The notes below the pieces were generated by a model. It did no database searches and was not told the DNA's origin. It saw nothing but the letters and a program-made list of their open reading frames with translations. The position numbers were made by a program, and so were the translations under genes. A stretch of DNA of 41,285 nucleotides, taken from positions 1-41,285 of the IMG/VR virus record IMGVR_UViG_3300042866_000147, one strand, 5' to 3'. This document shows positions 1 to 12,000 of the stretch, piece by piece (within the stretch, counting starts at the first letter, position 1; each line of letters opens with the position of its first letter). This stretch comes from a virus.

Positions 1-64
1 CATTAGGAGCTTCTACTCTTTCAATTACACCATCATCATTTCTAAATACTTGACATTCAGCCAT
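1..64 (-). CDS. N-terminal fragment of next late gene (partial)
   Basis: An ATG at 62-64 opens a frame that runs without a stop to the left edge, giving 21 residues that begin MAECQVFRNDDG and end in EAPN. It starts 11 nt after the stop of the polymerase gene, the same tight spacing as the other genes here, so it is very probably real and co-transcribed. The opening 'DGxIExVxAPN' resembles, from memory, the starts of other large virion proteins of crAss-like phages. That is only an impression. Most of the gene is outside the window, so no function is assigned. Confidence 0.6.
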   Translation of the reverse strand, partial: MAECQVFRNDDGVIERVEAPN

Positions 65-75
65 TTGGATTGATT

Positions 76-3000
76 TTATTGTTTTTTACAGCCTTTATCT
101 TTCTTATTTAATACGTCATCTATTTCTGAAGCTTCAACAGGAGGAGTCTTTTGACCACCTATGAATACTGATTTAATAGTATCATCACTAACCTCATCTA
201 CCTCTATGAACCCATTATCAATCTTAGACTTGTTAGCAAAGTCATAGAACTCATTAGCTCTAAAACTATCACCCCAAGCATTGATGGCTTTGTAGACAAT
301 GAATGTATATCCTGATCTGTTATATGTAATTAAAGGATCAATACCATCATCTATCACTTTCTTAAATAACCCTTTCTTAATAAAAGAGAAATCTGATGCT
401 TTGACCATCTCTGCTCTTGTCTTTCCTGCAGGTATTTCTTCCCAACTATATACAATGATATCCTTAGTGCTCTCTCTAGACAATGTTGATATCTTAATAA
501 CTTGAGGTATCTTCTTATCTCTCATTGCAATATTTGCACCAGTGTTTAAGATAGTTAATGCATTATTATCATATCTAGTCTTTAACTTACCATCTTTTTG
601 CTTCTCTGTTTTCCATTGTGCTTTCTTGTGAGGAACAATTTCATCATCATTCCAGTTGTTTCTTTCAAAAACATTCAATGTAGCAAAGTCAGCTAAGTTA
701 GGTAAAGTTTCTAACTTGGACAAAATATCATTGTATTCTTCTACAAAGTCATCATAAGGAATAAGAGAAGTGAAAGATATAGCAGATGTAGATAAACCAG
801 ATTGTAATATAGAAAGCTTTACCAACTTCTTATACAAAGGAAGATCACCTGTAGACTCCATATAGTTTCTCAACTCTTCAAAGCCATATATAACTTTGTT
901 TTGATCATATACTTTGTTATCCTTACCTGGCATGTAAAGATTATTAGGACGCTCTTCTTCTGTTCCTGCAAACTTAGGAGCCAAAGAGTTTACAATAACA
1001 TTGTTATGTAAAACGTGCTCAGGATCATTTTTAATATCATTAAAATAATCTGTAATCTGTTTTGCTGTACCATCTTTAGATAATAGGTCTCTCTCCATAT
1101 TGATCTTAAATGTAGGATTGATTTGCACAGCCCAGTCAAAAAGATCATTAACAGCTTTTCTAGCCACCTTAACAAACTGTCTATCGTTCAAGTTAACGTA
1201 AGGTCTTAGTACGCTTTGAAGCACACCTCTTACCCTTCTTGTATCAGAAGTCAAAGCTGTCTGACCAATAGCATTTCTACTATCACGTAATCCTATTCTA
1301 ACTCTACCTATGAAAGATTTATTTAATAAGTTATCTACAGAAGATATAATAGTTTCTCTAGCTTGAGATAACTGCTCTTCTTTCTTAAAGATTAACATTG
1401 GGTCATTGAACGCTGTTGTATCAAAGTTAGATCCTTGTACCACTTTAAACAATTGATTAGCCATCATGCCATACTTCAAGAACTCATTTAATATGAATTG
1501 TTGTTCAGCTTTTCCAGCAACATCAAAAGACTTCTTACCTATGTTCTTCTCAAGAGCAGCAACGTTAGGAATACTATTCAATCCTTGTACCTTACTTGGG
1601 TCCACCTTATATTTCTCAGAGTCTTTAATAGCAGCTACAGTTGAGTCATTAAATAACCAAGTGTATCCACTGTTTTCTAACTCACGTACATAATCACGAA
1701 TGATTGGTTGGTTCATAAAGTAGGCAACTTCTTTAATTGGAACTCCAATCTTAACTAAGAACAACCATGTAGGAGCTACATTAGGACTTGCACCTAATTC
1801 CATAATCCAAGGACCCTTAGCAATATCCACATATCCATCAATAAACTGACCAATGATATCAGATATGTCATATTTATTGTTAGCATCTTTAATACCAGAA
1901 AGACTAGGCACTGTTCTACCACCAACCCTCACTGTATTATATTTGCTAAAGTTAACATTAGCATCTCCTAACCACTTCTGATCAGACTTGCTTAATTTAT
2001 ACATCATTGATTTATCAACATACATATTAGAACGTTGGTTCTGAGCATGATTAGTTTGAGCTACAGCAGCAAGACCAATTGCATATTTACCACGTACAAA
2101 TGCCTGTCTAAGTCTAGACATGAATATTTGATTCAACATATTGTCAGTGGAAGAATAATCAAATGAACCAAGACCTAACTTGTCTGTAATATCAATTGAC
2201 ATATCTTTTAACACTTTAGCATTGTTTGGTGTAACTAATCTAGTGTAGTTAGCCTCACTTCCAATAATGTTTTCTAAAGACTGAATGTATTGGTTCTCAA
2301 TAGACTTCTTGTATAATAGATTGATTATTTGATCTTTAGCTTTGATACCTCTAGTAAATTCCTGTGTTAATTCCTCTTCATTAATAAGACCATTTAAGTT
2401 TCCAACTATTGCTGTAATTAACTTACTTGCATTAGACTTCTCTTCAATCAAGTCTTCCAACATGATTTGTTCTTCTGCTATGTATCTGTCAAGCTCTTGT
2501 AATTGTTCTTTAGTTAAGAACTCTCCTTTGTCAAACATTTCTTCAAACTTCTTGATAGCATCCTTGCCCATTCCAAAGTATGGAATCAACTTAGGCTTAC
2601 CATCTTTTCCTTTGTAGATGTTCTTGAAATACATAGATAACTTATCTATATCAAAGTCAGATCCAACCTTCTGAACTAACGCAGCTGGTACAACAACAGA
2701 GTCACCAAACTCCTTAGGAAGAAACTTAGCTATCTTAATTACATCCACAGAGTTTTGCTTCTGTGTAGGTATACGAAACGCTACACCCTTTAATAAAGCT
2801 TGACCTTCATCTGTAGTGTTTAAATATTTTAATAAGTCCTCATCAGACATATCACTATCAAACCATCTTCCTACCATCACCTCAGCTACACGCTCTCCAC
2901 CTTTCTCATAAAACTTTAATACATCTGACTCAAACAATCCATTCTTTCCTACAGGTCTTACTGATTCAAATCCTGTAGAAGGAATCTGTACTTTTAATCC

Positions 3001-6000
3001 ACCATTAATCTTTGGACGTACAATGTTCTTATCCACTATAGAATAAAGAATGTTTCTCACTTGACTGTACATAGGGCTAGCTTCAATTAAAACTTGACCT
3101 TTCTCAAAGCCCACAAGTGCAGCCACTATATTGCGATTCACTTCTCTTTTGAATAACTCAGAACGTAATGTTTGAGCAATCTTCTCAGGATCTACAATCT
3201 CAAATCCTGCTTTGGTTTGTTTAATACCTAATCTATCAAGAAGGTTTTTATAACCAATATCAGTCATTTCCTCTAGTAAGTCTTGGTTCTCCAATATCTC
3301 TTTGAAGAATGGAGATGCATTAGCCATAGCTGTTTCATCTTCTAAGTTTTCCCAAGCTTCTAAACGCTTGTTAAAATCTTTCTCATCAGACATGAAGTCA
3401 AAAGGTACACCAGCTTGTAAGAAGTCTAATGTTACCAATTTGGTAATCTGAGAACCTCTTGTTACAAAAGCCTCATCCTTAGAAGGCACCTCAGACTGTA
3501 CACTTATAATACTAAATGGTATATTAATCTTATCTGCATCTGCAATAGGAGCATCATTAAAGTTACCCTTGCTATCATATAATTTAACTAATACATCAGC
3601 CCCCACCTTTCTACCACTGTCAAATACAGCGTAGTCAATCTTATCTTTCTGCATCTTGTTGTATAACTTGATAGCATTTGAATCTTTATTAATCTCATGT
3701 AACACTCTGTAACTCAATGGATAAAGGGCAAACTTATCTAATACAACATCATTGTAAGATTGTTTACTCATCTTAGCCCCAGCTACAACTGGTTTCAATG
3801 GAGTGTATGCACTCTTTACTTGAGGATTGCCTGCTTCTAATAAATTTGATTCATTAGGAGAAAGGTCCTGACCCTTGTCTCTTTTCTCAAAAGCAACATC
3901 ATATCTGTATTGTCTTTCCTCATTAGGGTTCCAATTTGAAGCACGTATTCTAAAGTTGCGATATGCTTGCATACTAATCATACCACCACCATCTGTTTCA
4001 GTGAATGATGAATACTCTTTAGCAAATCCTTCTACATCTGCTACACCTTTGACATCCTCTAATGTGATGGTTTTGAAATAGTCAGCTGTGAAGTCAGTGT
4101 ATCCAAGATCATCAATATCTGTATAGTCATCATTATATACATTATTCATTACAGCATTTAAACCTGCTGAACCATATATGATAGCCTGACGTGGAGATAA
4201 AAAACTCTTAATACGCTTCAATTCATCTTTGTAGAAATATGGATCTGAGTATACAAGTTTATGTAACTCTATGTTATTAATCATATAGTTAACAGATAAG
4301 TACTTGATATTCACATCAACATCATTCTCACTTAAAGATCTTTTCTTTTCAAATTCCACTCCATTAAAGTTAAAACCATTCTCATCTTCAGAAAGAATAT
4401 TGTAATTAGAATACACAGCTTTTCTTCTCTCAATATCCTTCTTAACAAATGCGTCTATAGCAGTGTTTATTCTTGATTCAAAGTGTGTGTAAACATCCTC
4501 AAGAGATTTCTCTTTGCTTGGATCATATGATACAATATCTTCATGTAATGATGGTCCTAATATATTCTTGAAGAAACGCAGGTCTGTAGACTTTCTAGTC
4601 TCGTTCTCATCTTGTACAATCTTACGACCTTCTCTAGAAACAGCTAACTCTGACAAGAAGTATCCTTTAAATACTTTATGTATTGAGCTATTGTCTTTCT
4701 TTAAACTATTTAATGTAACTGTATTACCTACATAGTTTGCCCAGTCCAAAGAGGCATCTCCTGGAACAAGGTTCATATAGTATCCTGCTAGGTTAAGGTT
4801 TAACTCTTCCTTCAAACGCTCACTAGGTGTAAGACTAGCTGGGTCTTTTCTTTTGCCAAGACCCTCATCAATCATACCACCTGCATACGCTGTGCTTAAT
4901 ATCTCATCACCCTTAGGTAATTTGTTTCCTGAATCTTTATCAAATATCTTGTCCATGAATACAGAACCAATGTTAGCAAAGTTATCTGTAAGTAAGTATT
5001 CATATCTAGAGCCAACTAATTGTTTCTTATTGCTTATCTTAGTTAAGAAATCACGTAAGCTACTAATAGCATTACCACCTATGAAAGACTGTACTCTATC
5101 ACCTTCAAGGTTAAAATATGTACTTTCAAAGTCAGGATTTTGAATCTTAGCAAGCATGTCAGCAATCTCCTTAACTCTACCTGCAGTGTTAATTGTCTTA
5201 CTAGAAATAAACTTAATCTGCTCAGCTTCTAATAAGTTCTTCTTTATACCAGCAACAGCTTTGTTAAAGTCAGATTCAAAGCCAAGTCTTCTAATCATTC
5301 TAATAGGAACATCCACTCCTAAAGACTTCATAAATAATACACTTCTTTCTAATGATCCTAACTGTTGATTCTCAATGTTCTTCTTAATAGCTACGTACAT
5401 TTTGTTAGGAGCATCATATCTATAGTACTTTCCTAAGTTCTTTTGTATAGAGCTAATGATACTGTTTTCCATATCAATAGCAATTTGCTTAGATGCTGTG
5501 CCTACAGACATATCAGTTGTCACTACAGTTCCATCAGGAGCTGTGTACACTGTAACCACGTCAGGAGCTTGTCCCTTCATTACATTGTAGAAAGAAGTAA
5601 CCAGTTGAAGATCTGCATCAGTTTTTATATTAGCATAAGGATTCAACTTCTCAGAAGAAGGTTGTCCTGTAAGTCTTTGGTATATTACACCATATTCAGG
5701 TTTTTGAGACTCTACAAACTCACGTAGTTTTTCCATCATATCATCTACTGTATCTGAGTTGTATAAAGCATTCTTAAGGTCTATATACACCTTGCTCATT
5801 GGTATTAATCTAACACCATTGATTGAAGAAAGTGTTCTTTTACCTCTTGCATTTCTGTATGGAATGGTAGCTAACAATAATTTAATAGCAGCGTTAGCCT
5901 TCTTAAACTTGTCTATTTTCTCTGACTCTTGATAGTCTCCTCTACCTGTATTGTTCTCATTTGTTGTTTGAGTACTGTCATTCTCATCAAATTCAATAGA

Positions 6001-9000
6001 ATAAGATAATAATTGTTCTTCAAAGATTTGAGTTATCTCATCCCAGTTTTTATCTATGATTGCAAACAACTGCTCAGCTTTTGCTACCTCAGGAGCTACA
6101 TCTTCTTTTGTAGCAATACCTTCTTTCATTAGTTTAGCAGCAATGTTCTTAATCTTATCTACAACTGTATACTTAAGATTATCTTTAGCTTCTTTATATA
6201 TTACAGCTCTGTTCTTAGCAGGGATATCAAATAGGCTTTGATTAGTAGCAATAAGATTTGTAAGAGTAGAATAGGTCATTTGTTGAATAGTATCATGTAC
6301 TTGTTCTCCTGTAAGACCATTAGCAATTAAACTATACTCACTAGTTGGGTCGCCTATAGCATCTTCAACATCAATAATACCAGGTTTAGCTAATGCTAAC
6401 TTAGACTGATATGGAGATGCGTTCTTATAATAACCTTCTCCTATTCTCTTAAATAACTCTTCTGTGTTTCTTGCAGCTTGAGGACCTAAGAAATATTCCT
6501 TAATAAAGTTTGCTAAATCAGTAAATAACTTAATGATGTAAGGTCTACCATCAGCAGGCTTAGGTGGAACTTTCTTATCTAATACATATTCTCTAAACTC
6601 TTCTGCTAGTTGTTCCTTGATTTGACCAGGAGTTGCTTCTGAGTATTTAACTTCTTGTCCTGTAACTCTATCTACAAAGCTGCCCTTTCTATTCTTGAAT
6701 TCATTTACAATAGCCTTGCGTTCCTTAGGGTCAGAGAACATATTCCAGATAGCATGAAACACTTCATGATATGTTGTCCCAGCCTCTGCATTAGTGTATA
6801 CATAGATAGCACCATTCTTATACATACCCCAAGCCTTTCTTCCCCCTGTAGCTTTGATAACATTCTTCACTCTATATACAGGAACGTTAGGTAGATTAGC
6901 TCTTAACCATTGTTCTAACTTCTTCCAGTTTTCAGATTTGAATGTCTTTATTTCATTCTCTAATATCTCACGTAAGTCTCCATCTTCATCTTCTAATAAT
7001 GCTTCTTTTATAGCACCACTTCTTACACTAGGGCCCTTTGTTGTAATTTGTGCTGGTGCCTTTTCTTCAATCTCTATTACTACATCATCTGCATCTGTTT
7101 CATCAGGTATTGCAAAAGCTTCTTCATCTTCTTCTACAGCAGTTGCCTTCTGTACAGGTACATTTAAGAAGTTAGCAATAGGAGCTTTTAAAGCTCTTCC
7201 CATATCTTCCTTCTTAACATTTGCAGCAATTAAAGCTTCCTCAGCTTTAGCTAAGTCTTCTCCTTTTAATATCTTAATACCATTATCAATATCTCCTTTA
7301 GCCAATAAATTACGATTAGCTGTGAAAGCTATTCTAGTTCCCTTTGGAGTAATAAATATATTCTTAGTCTTACCATCTAATACAAACTTTGAACCAGTCT
7401 TAGTTTCTATTGGAGCTTCTTGTGTTTCTCCTACAGTAAATGTTTCTTCTTCTGCAGAAACAGGTGTTGCAGCTGTAGGCTTAATGCCACCAGGAACAAC
7501 AGTCTTAGGCACAGTTCTAACTATCTCTGTAATAGTAAAGTTGTCAGCAGCATCGCTAAGTGTAAAGTATACACCCTCTCTATTAGTATCTTCAGGAGAT
7601 TCTAACGCAGTAATATCAGTAAACAAAGGAATCTCATCAGCTGTTCTTCCCTCATCTGATAACAAATATGTTTGATAGTTTTGCCATTCTTTTGTTTGTG
7701 GAATACCATTCTCACCAATACCTATGATTTCTTCATATGATAAATTATATTCATCTGTGTTTTGTACCTTTCTAGCATTAACATTATTGTACATGTTTTG
7801 TAGAAGAGTGACAATTGCATCTTTCTGAGTTTCCATTGCTTGTGGTGTAAAAGAAAGACTCTCTCCTTTACCAGAGAAGAACAATCTTAATTCACCATCT
7901 GCTCTCTCAAACCATATACTATTATAACCAGGGTCTTTGCCTTCTTTAGGTTTGCCCCAGAATGTAACACTTCTTAACCAGTCAATTAAATATTCACTTC
8001 TAGCTTCTACACCACCATCATCAAACACATTGTTAGATAATTGATTAAGAACCTCATAGATAGTTTCAGCTTCTTTAGTATTGAACAGTCTGTTCTTTAA
8101 CTTAACATAAGCATTATCTAATACTAAGAATATTCTACCAAGCACATCTGTAAACTCTGTGCTTCCTTTACTAATATCTTTTGCAACAGTAGGCACTTCA
8201 ATTAACTGCTTTTCAACTAAGTCTTTGTCTTCAATTAATCCAGCAGCCTTTACAGACACAGCAGCACTTGGATCAGTAACCTTCTTACCATCAGGTAATG
8301 TAATACTAACTCTAGTAGGTCTTCCAAAAGAAGGAGTGATTGATTGTAATCTAACAGCAGGATCTTTTAATGTTTCATTTCTGAAAGCAATGTATTGATC
8401 TTTTAACTCTTTTCTAGTTTGCTCAGGTGTGTTGCTTCTGAACATTGTTTCATTACCAAAGTCAGGACCCCATTGTAAACTCTCGTCAGGCATTACTTGG
8501 AATACAGCATTCTCTAACTTATCTTGGCCTTCTGCAAGAGGTTGCCCATCTTGACCTACCAATACAAAGTTACCATTGCCTTGATCCTCAACCATTACTA
8601 ATGCAATAGTTTTTGTTGGATCTATGTCTGTATTGTTGTTCTGTAAATATGAAGTAAGTCCTGGTATAATGTTGTCTTCATTTGCAGAAGTAACTAAGAC
8701 ACCAAATATATTATTCTTATTAGGGAATGAGTTGAACTTATTACCAAAGTAATTTGCACGTGCATAGCCTAATATATTCTTACTAGCAACAGTAGATGTA
8801 ACTAATATCTTTGGACCTTTCTTAGAAGTAGGTTCGTACTTAACACTATATGGAGTATTGTCTAATTGTTCCTTACTTAATGTACCAATAACTGCATTAA
8901 TAAGTTTACCATCACTCTTTAACTTTTTCTCTTGTTCTTTCTGTAACTTATAAGCTTTAGCAACATCTTGAAATCTAGTTAAAATTGCTTCTCTAGCTTT

Positions 9001-12000
9001 TAAGTCTTGCTCATATTCCTTTAACTGATCTTGTAAACCTTGTAACTCTTCTCTTAATTCAGCAACACTGCGTTCATTAGGAGTTACATCTAACTCATCA
9101 ATATTGGCAAGATCTCTTTCAAACTCAATTAAGTCTGACATTAATTCAGGGTTATTTCTTCTAACTTCTGGATTAGCATTCAAATATTCTTGTAAAGCTA
9201 ATGGAGTGTAAGGTAAGTTTGGATATTTAGCTTCAAACTTCTTAATCAGATCTAATGCCAAATCTACAGCAGTATCTAAAGCTTTCTCAACATTAGTTAA
9301 GAGCTTAGACAAAGCATTAATATTTTTACCAGTATCTAATATTAAATCTTCAACAAGAGACTTTTGTTCTTTTAATTCATTGATAAAGTCTTCACTTTCT
9401 GCAGGAAGCTCACCTATATTCTGAACCATGTCAGCAATGTAAGCTTGTGTAAACTCAAGTTCTTCTTGTTGAGATTCTAATTCTCTAATCTCATCAATTA
9501 ACTTATCTCTTAGTTTAGATAATTTACTTGCAGCTCTAAGTGCGTTGGCTGTGGTTTTTTTGAACGCATTCTTCTTAGTCATCTCACCAGCCTTAAGCTT
9601 GGTTTCAACATTAGTAAGATCGCCTGTTATCTTCTCAAGTTCATTGTATTTTTGTTCTAATAACTTTTGTGTAGACATTAGCTTTGATGATGTTTCATCA
9701 AACATGTCATTTAGTATTTTTAATCTAGCTTCTCTTTTAGCAGAAAATTTTGATTCTTTTAAACTAACAAATTCATCTAATGCTTGTTTTTGAATTGGTG
9801 TAAGTTCACCAACAGCCATAATCATAGGAACATCATATCCTTCTTGAGCTACAAATTGACTACCTGTAACCTCAATAGATTTAATCTTTCCTTTAGTGTC
9901 TCTGTACACAAAGTTTAATACTCCATCTTTAGGGGAGTATTCTAATCTACCTTTAACTTTCTTACCTTTACCAAAGTTAAATTGAAACACAGTGTTACTA
10001 TGTTCCATATAGTATTTGGCTTTTTTATTATTTAAAGTGTCTGACACTTTGCCTAATTTATAGCCAGCTAATTCTTCTTTAGAGATGTCTCTTACAACAC
10101 CATTAGAATCCTTAATCTTAATAGTACCATCTTCATTTTCTCCAAGGATAGTTAATCTTGGAAATCCATAAACCTCATTACCATCTTTGTCATACTTAAC
10201 AGTTCTACCTAAGTAGTATTCTGTATCTACTTCAATATCTTCTTCACCATCCTTAGTCTTAACTTTTACAGTTTCTTTCTTTGGAGCATCTTTATCCATA
10301 GTTTCTGCAGTGTCATACTTACTAGGATTGTTCTTTATATCATTATATTCAAACAAGAAGTTGTCTCTACGCAAAGCAAGCTCTGCAACATCTTCTAATG
10401 TCTGCATTAATTCATCTTCATTAATAGACTTTGATGCCTTAATTTTTTCAACAGCTGCTATGTAAGAATCACTGTCTCCATTAGTTAAGTCATTAACAAC
10501 AGTAGTAGTATCAATACCTACAGCATCTAACACTGTCATTAATTGAGGAAGTCTTTCATCATAGTCTGCCACCTTAGTTGCAGCATATATCATCTGATCC
10601 ATCACCTTTGGTGAATAGACAGGCTTACCATCAGCATTTACTAACCCACCATAACGTACATCTAATGATTGATATAATGATTTAATGTTCTGAGCAGTAA
10701 CTTCTAAGTTAGCTAATCTTTGTAGATATGCTTCTTTAGTATCTGTATCTAATGCCTTACCTTCTGATTGTAACTGTGCAAATCCCTCATCAGTCATTGC
10801 TAGAGTTTTATACTGAGCAATGTCGCTTTGAACAAGATCAAATCTACCATACTTAATACGAGGAGTTAGATAGTTGATTATGTAATCACGCTCTAAGTCT
10901 TTGCTCTCTAGAATATCACCTCTTCTTATTGCTGTTTCTCTTTCCTCTTGTATAGTTGTACCTCTATTAACAGATCCTTTAACTTCTTTAGAGAAGTCAG
11001 ACAAGATAGCATTATTAAATTCTGTAATAGCAGCTTGTGTATTCTTTGACTTTTCTTTTGCTTCACCAAACTTACCAGGACCTAACATTAATGCTCCAGA
11101 CAATCCACCAATAAGTATGTTCTCCATACCCTCATTAGTAGTTAATGTTTCACTAATTCCTGCAGCAACACCATCTAACCAATTAGTTGGTTCGTTGTTA
11201 TATTTCTTATTGTAATAGTTTTCTGTAGATTTGCCAATTGCGTATTGTGCACCTTCCTCAAATGCTTCTGAAGCAGAGAAGGTATATGGTCTCACCTTAT
11301 TTAATGTAGATAAGATTTTTCCAAATCTATTAGGAGCTGCTATATATTTACCAGTAGCGTCTGTTGTAATTTCACCAATTTCTTTTGTAAGAGAATTAAC
11401 AATCCCTTTCTCCCCTTTGTATGTAGCTCCTAGTATTTTAGGAAACTGAATATAGTTAGTAGCAGTTAATAAACCAACGTTTGCAAAGTAAGAAGAATTA
11501 CCCACTTCTTCAGAAAGTTGATTAATCTTTAACAGATCTTCTCCCATAGGAGCTTGACCACCATTTGCTTCTTTATATTCTTCAATCTTTTTATTTCTAA
11601 AATCATTAAGCGTATGGTATGCTTCAAAGCCAGCCTCACCCACTGTACCTAAAGCTGCAACAGTAATTCTACCTCCTTGACCTAATGAGCTATAAGATGA
11701 TAAAAACTTATCAGAAAGTCCTTTAAGTTTACCATAAGTAGAAGCTGCTTTATCTGCAGCAAGCAATGCTTCTTCTGAAGCAGCTAAAGCTTGAGCACCC
11801 TTACCCACTGAGAACAGTCTAGCTGTAAGAGGGATTGATTTTAGAGCAGCAGCATATGCTCCTCCTGACAATGCAGCACCTGCAGCAAAGCCTAAGTTTT
11901 TAACAACTCCATCCCAAATAAAGTTAGCACTAAATAACTTACTTGGAGAATACCAATCTTGTTCTCTTTCTCCTGCTTTATAATAGTTAGGCATTATGTT

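Noticed and set aside
990-1175. Short frames such as this one on the minus strand within larger genes
   Set aside because: Out-of-frame shadows of the polymerase gene with no independent start context.
6854-7675. 273-codon open frame on the plus strand
   Set aside because: It lies wholly inside the giant polymerase gene, antisense to it, is Ser-rich and hydrophobic in a way that mirrors the minus-strand codons, and has no homology I recognise.
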